DNA of 64,000 nt from Bacillota bacterium (GTDB lineage Bacteria > Bacillota > Clostridia > Saccharofermentanales > DTU023). The notes under the pieces were generated by a model, which had not been told where the DNA came from, ran no database searches, and saw only the letters and a list, made by a program, of their open reading frames with translations. Positions within the stretch are counted from its first letter, which is position 1; every line of letters starts with the position of its first letter. Below are positions 60,850-64,000 of the stretch, one piece after another. The position numbers were made by a program, and so were the translations under genes. The stretch lies in the NCBI GenBank assembly GCA_023389255.1, contig JAEWER010000019.1:124001-188000 (forward strand), written 5' to 3'.

Positions 60850-62766
60850 ATGTCGATAACAGCTGAAACCGCAAGAGAACATGCAAATGATCCAGCCGTA
60901 CTATGTTGTCGTGCTGAAGGAGGAATCGTAATTGAGGCCTCTAACTTAGAAGATCCAGCCATCTTCCCCGATCTGGAAGATTCAGGTCTTCTGAACATTC
61001 CTGAGAATTGCCTGAAAATTGGTGATGTTTTAGGCAAAACTCTAGTAAAAACAACCGATGCTTTAGTCCCTTTAACCCCCGACTTGCTCGAGGGCGGTGC
61101 AACTGCAAGTGCCGAAGTTAAGGAAGAAAAAGTTGAGGCAACTGAAGAATTGGTACAACCTGCCAGCGAAGTTGCTCCTATGTTGCAACAAGCTACAGTT
61201 CAAAACGCAGGCTCACAATTCATTTCTATCCACATTGCAGAAGGTAAAGGTATTGATTTGCAAATTCCTTTGACTACCGTAGCAGCTGGCGCACAAACCG
61301 CTCCTGTTGCCGGTGGTGTTGCTCCTGTTGCAACTCAAGCAACAGAAGCACAACAGGGTGCTACCGTTGCTCAAGCAGAAGTGGGTGGAGCTCGTAAAGT
61401 ACGTGGTTTTGTACGCAAACATTTCCAAATCAATAAAGTTGAGTTTGGTACTGAGACCAAGATTGAGGGTACAACTTTAACCATCCGTACTCCTAAAGAG
61501 ATTTGTGCAGAGGCAGTTGATGCTGAAGCCCTAGTTAAGAGCTTAGAGCTTGAGATCATTACTCCAGAAGATTACGGTAAATACAGCGAAACCATCATGG
61601 ACGTACAACCTATCGCTACCAAAGAAGAAGGTGATATTGGACATGGTGTCACCCGTATCTTAGATGGTGTTGTGTTCTTGTTGACTGGTACCGATGAAAA
61701 TGGCGTGCAAATTGGTGAATTCGGTTCATCTGAAGGTGAATTAGAAAAGAACATCATGTGGGGACGTCCTGGCGCACCTGATAAAGGCGAGATCTTGATC
61801 AAAGCCGAAGTCGTGATCCAAGCTGGCACCAACATGGAGCGTCGTGGTCCTTTGGCCGCTCACAAAGCTGCTGACCACATTGTCGAAGAAATTCGCCGTG
61901 TACTGAAAGAAGTGGATGAGTCATTGGTGGTTGAAACTCAAGAAATCAACCAATATCGTCGCAAAGGTCAACAACGTCTGCTGGTTGTTAAGGAGATCAT
62001 GGGTCAAGGTGCTATGCACGATAACTTGATCATGCCTGTTGAACCAGTAGGTACCTTAGGTGCTAAACCCAACGTTGACTTAGGTAACGTTCCTGTAGTC
62101 TTAGCTCCTACCGAAGTCTTAGACGGTGGTATCCACGCTCTGACATGTATCGGTCCTGCTTCAAAAGAAACTTCACGTCACTACTATCGTGAGCCGTTAG
62201 TTTTAGAGGCTTTGAATGATGAAGATGTCGACCTGATCGGTGTTGTCTTAGTCGGTTCACCTCAAGCAAACTCCGATAAGTTCTACGTATCAAAGCGTTT
62301 AGGTATGTTAGTTGAAGCTATGGATGTTGATGGTGCTATTGTCACCACAGAAGGCTTTGGTAACAACCACGTTGACTTCGCTTCACATATTGACGAGATC
62401 GGTCGTCGTGGTGTACCCGTAGTTGGCGTCAGCTACTGTGCGGTACAAGGTGCTTTGGTTGTCGGTAATGAACACATGGGTGCTATGGTTGACAACAACA
62501 AATCAATGCAAGGTATCGAAAACGAAATCCTCTGCAACAACACCCTGTGTCCTGAAGACGCTAAACGTGCCATGGCGATGGTCAAAACTCTGATGAATGG
62601 TGGTACCGTAAAGAAACCTGAGCGTAAGTGGAGCCCCAGCGTCAAAGAGAACAACGTTGAAGTAATCGAGAAGACAGACGGCGTCAAGCTAGAGTTGGTA
62701 GATAACGAACAAGTTCTACCCAAGAGCAAGAAACGTCTGGAAATTTACGAGCCAGAGAATAAATAG
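60850..62766 (+). CDS. prdA: D-proline reductase proprotein PrdA
   Basis: 638 residues. PrdA is cleaved at a Thr-Cys bond, and the new N-terminal Cys becomes the pyruvoyl group that binds D-proline. The site is visible at Thr432-Cys433 in GIHALTCIGPASKETSRHYY. N-terminal start SITAETAREHANDPAVLCCRAEGG is typical. A low-complexity Ala/Gln/Val linker lies at about 140-178 (VAAGAQTAPVAGGVAPVATQ). It is cotranslated with prdC (11-base gap, AGGAGG site) and overlaps the next gene by one base (TAGTG). Confidence 0.96.
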   Translation: MSITAETAREHANDPAVLCCRAEGGIVIEASNLEDPAIFPDLEDSGLLNIPENCLKIGDVLGKTLVKTTDALVPLTPDLLEGGATASAEVKEEKVEATEELVQPASEVAPMLQQATVQNAGSQFISIHIAEGKGIDLQIPLTTVAAGAQTAPVAGGVAPVATQATEAQQGATVAQAEVGGARKVRGFVRKHFQINKVEFGTETKIEGTTLTIRTPKEICAEAVDAEALVKSLELEIITPEDYGKYSETIMDVQPIATKEEGDIGHGVTRILDGVVFLLTGTDENGVQIGEFGSSEGELEKNIMWGRPGAPDKGEILIKAEVVIQAGTNMERRGPLAAHKAADHIVEEIRRVLKEVDESLVVETQEINQYRRKGQQRLLVVKEIMGQGAMHDNLIMPVEPVGTLGAKPNVDLGNVPVVLAPTEVLDGGIHALTCIGPASKETSRHYYREPLVLEALNDEDVDLIGVVLVGSPQANSDKFYVSKRLGMLVEAMDVDGAIVTTEGFGNNHVDFASHIDEIGRRGVPVVGVSYCAVQGALVVGNEHMGAMVDNNKSMQGIENEILCNNTLCPEDAKRAMAMVKTLMNGGTVKKPERKWSPSVKENNVEVIEKTDGVKLELVDNEQVLPKSKKRLEIYEPENK

Positions 62767-63065
62767 TGGATATTGATAAGTTAAGGTATTCCTCAACGGA
62801 GCGTGTGTTCGAAGGTGTTATTGTCGAGATTGATGACGCCAGTGCCACCATCGACATTAAGGGAAGACTGGGACAGTTTCGCTTTCCCCGTCGTATGATC
62901 TTCTCAGATTATGATCTTAAGATAGGTCAAGAAGTAGCTTTTGTTATGAGTTACCCTGAAGTTTTGAATGAGGAACCGAATCCAGATTACTTGGAGGCGA
63001 TCAAAAACCGTCAAGAGAGACAAAAGCGCATCCAAGAAAAATTTAGAAATACTGAAAGGAGCTAG
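62766..63065 (+). CDS. Small conserved protein of the proline reductase operon (CBO2463/CBO2479-like)
   Basis: 99 residues from GTG 62766 (one-base overlap with prdA). It starts MDIDKLRYSSTERVFEGVIVEIDDASATIDIKGRLGQFRFPRRMIFSDYDLKIGQEVAFVMSYPEV, a small beta-barrel-like fold, and ends in a charged helix. A gene of this size lies between prdA and prdB in several clostridia and is named after Clostridium botulinum loci CBO2463/CBO2479; the match is from memory and not certain. Function is unknown. prdB starts 3 bases after its stop. Confidence 0.75.
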   Translation: MDIDKLRYSSTERVFEGVIVEIDDASATIDIKGRLGQFRFPRRMIFSDYDLKIGQEVAFVMSYPEVLNEEPNPDYLEAIKNRQERQKRIQEKFRNTERS

Positions 63066-63068
63066 GAC

Positions 63069-63791
63069 ATGGCCAAAATTTATGAAGGCTTACAATCGGA
63101 AATTTTTGTTCCGATCACCCCGCCAGCAGTTTTCACTCCTGTGACCAAACCCTTGAGTGAAATGCGTGTTGCCATCGCGACAGCCGCTGGTGTCCATCTG
63201 AAATCAGATAAAAGATTTAACCTGGCTGGTGATACCAGCTACCGTGTAATTCCCAGTGATACAGCGCCTGAAGACCTAATGGTCTCTCACGGTGGTTACG
63301 ACAACGGTGATGTTAACAAAGATATCAACTGTATGTTCCCCATCGAGCGTTTACACGAACTTGCAAAGGAAGGCTTCATTAAAGAAGTTGCTCCTGAGTT
63401 CTTCGGTTTCATGGGTGGTGGTGGTAACCAAGAGGTTTTCACCAACGAAACTGGTCCTGAAATTGCCAAAAGATTAAAAGAAGAGGATGTAGATGCCGTT
63501 ATCCTCACCGCTGGCTGAGGTACCTGTCATAGAACTGCCGTGATCGTGCAGAGAGCAATTGAATCTATTGGTATCCCCACTATCTTAATTGCAGCCTTAC
63601 CTCCTGTTGTCAGACAGAACGGTAGCCCGAGAGCAGTTGCTCCTCGTGTGCCTATGGGTGCAAATGCTGGTGAGCCTAACAATCCTGAACAACAACGTGG
63701 CATTTTACATGATACCCTTGAGCAATTGATTAAGATTGATCAAGTAGGTAAGATCGTACCCCTGCCGTACGAATACATTGCACACGTCTAG
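63069..63791 (+). CDS. prdB: D-proline reductase selenoprotein PrdB
   Basis: 240 residues if UGA 63516-63518 is read as selenocysteine (Sec150), in AVILTAG-Sec-GTCHRTAVIVQRAIES; the downstream frame runs open to TAG 63789-63791. PrdB is the subunit that holds the catalytic Sec and reduces D-proline to 5-aminovalerate together with the PrdA pyruvoyl group. The Sec-x-x-Cys motif (UGTC) is conserved. It starts with ATG after GAAAGGAG. A stop-and-restart annotation would wrongly split it into two short genes. Confidence 0.96.
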
Positions 63792-63802
63792 TTTTCTATT
63801 AC

Positions 63803-63835
63803 GGCTGGCGCTTGACTGCGCCAGCCTACTTTTTC
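63803..63835 (+). terminator. Hairpin between prdB and prdD
   Basis: GGCTGGCGC/GCGCCAGCC perfect 9-base stem with a TTGACT loop, then TACTTTTTC. It is a likely partial terminator that keeps prdB abundant relative to downstream genes, or it protects the 3' end of the prdCAB message. Confidence 0.75.
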
Positions 63836-63851
63836 AAAAAAGGTTAATAAA

Positions 63852-64000
63852 GTGGATAGAGATACATTAAAGATAAAAAGCTACCATATCGGAAACGTTT
63901 GCTTTGGCAACAGTGCCTCCTTCCGTGATTTTAAGCAGAAAGGCACTCTACAGATTTTGCAAGAATTTCCGAGCAATGATCCAGACATTTTATCGGTAGA
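63852..64000 (+). CDS. prdD: PrdD-like proline reductase accessory protein (start only)
   Basis: A frame from GTG 63852 (AAAAGGTTAATAAA before it) reads VDRDTLKIKSYHIGNVCFGNSASFRDF and continues to the window edge. The IKSxHIxxVxFG start is typical of PrdD/PrdE and related GrdE-like proteins, and prdD is the usual next gene after prdB. Only 49 codons are visible, so PrdD and PrdE cannot be told apart. Confidence 0.68.
   Translation, partial: MDRDTLKIKSYHIGNVCFGNSASFRDFKQKGTLQILQEFPSNDPDILSV

Noticed and set aside
63540..63791. Separate 83-residue gene after prdB
   Set aside because: It is the C-terminal part of PrdB after the Sec codon, with no ribosome site of its own.

Overview
The window is one continuous piece of a moderately AT-rich bacterial chromosome, coding densely on both strands. 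It is most likely from an anaerobic, fermentative member of the Firmicutes (Clostridia-like). The reasons are: a D-proline reductase (Stickland) operon with in-frame UGA codons read as selenocysteine; an S-box (SAM-I) riboswitch on metK; MurT/GatD peptidoglycan amidation genes; a c-di-AMP-type CBS protein; a Spo0A-like DNA-binding protein; HPr-like and Gx-transporter genes; and surface proteins with SHIRT, FIVAR and Rib-type domains, Thr-rich stalks and sortase-like tails. A host-associated anaerobe of the Mageeibacillus/Fastidiosipila/Amygdalobacter kind would fit, but that placement is a guess.

Layout. 1-2505 (minus): end of a Tad-type pilus assembly operon (TadZ-like, TadA, TadB). 2602-7378 (plus): SAM riboswitch-metK, comF, a HAD hydrolase, then a glycan-building set (DegT aminotransferase, lipid-carrier sugar transferase). 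7387-9346: a decayed or slippage-prone stretch with a half-length flippase and a frameshifted LicD/cell-wall-binding/L,D-transpeptidase gene. 9410-13258: nuclease/ATPase pair of the SbcD/SbcC (YhaO/YhaN) type. 13400-17451: membrane proteins, PAP2 phosphatase, DMT transporter and a flavin disulfide oxidoreductase. 17614-21720: enolase, MATE transporter, phosphoglycerate mutase, flavodoxin. 21897-27354: secreted GH20 enzyme, Spo0A-like protein, CbpB-like CBS protein, tRNA-Arg, YbaK, small GNAT, lactate/malate-type dehydrogenase. 27496-30899: phosphate ABC transporter pstSCAB. 31012-35490: str operon rpsL-rpsG-fusA-tuf. 35623-39516: large surface protein and a convergent unknown membrane protein. 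39590-45368: tRNA-Val and a polyamine cluster (speA, speE, a PuuD-like amidase, APC permease, speB). 45381-49914: msrAB, NusG-II/Gx/ApbE, alpha-amylase. 49949-52955: thioredoxin-like protein and an ExbB/ExbD-like ion-channel cluster with a Gln-rich membrane protein. 52969-59261: ornithine/alanine racemase, murT-gatD, copA with a nested copZ, HPr-like protein. 59519-64000: prdC-prdA-small gene-prdB-prdD (cut by the window end).

How the genes work together. Arginine can go to agmatine (SpeA), putrescine (SpeB) and, with decarboxylated SAM, spermidine (SpeE); metK supplies the SAM. D-proline reductase is an electron sink for amino-acid fermentation, and the racemase at 52969-54060 may feed D-amino acids into such pathways. 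Enolase, phosphoglycerate mutase, the lactate-type dehydrogenase and the amylase show that sugars are used too. The least familiar parts are the ExbB/ExbD-like cluster in a seemingly monoderm genome, the orphan Spo0A-like protein, the homopolymer-frameshifted glycan locus and the copZ start nested inside copA.
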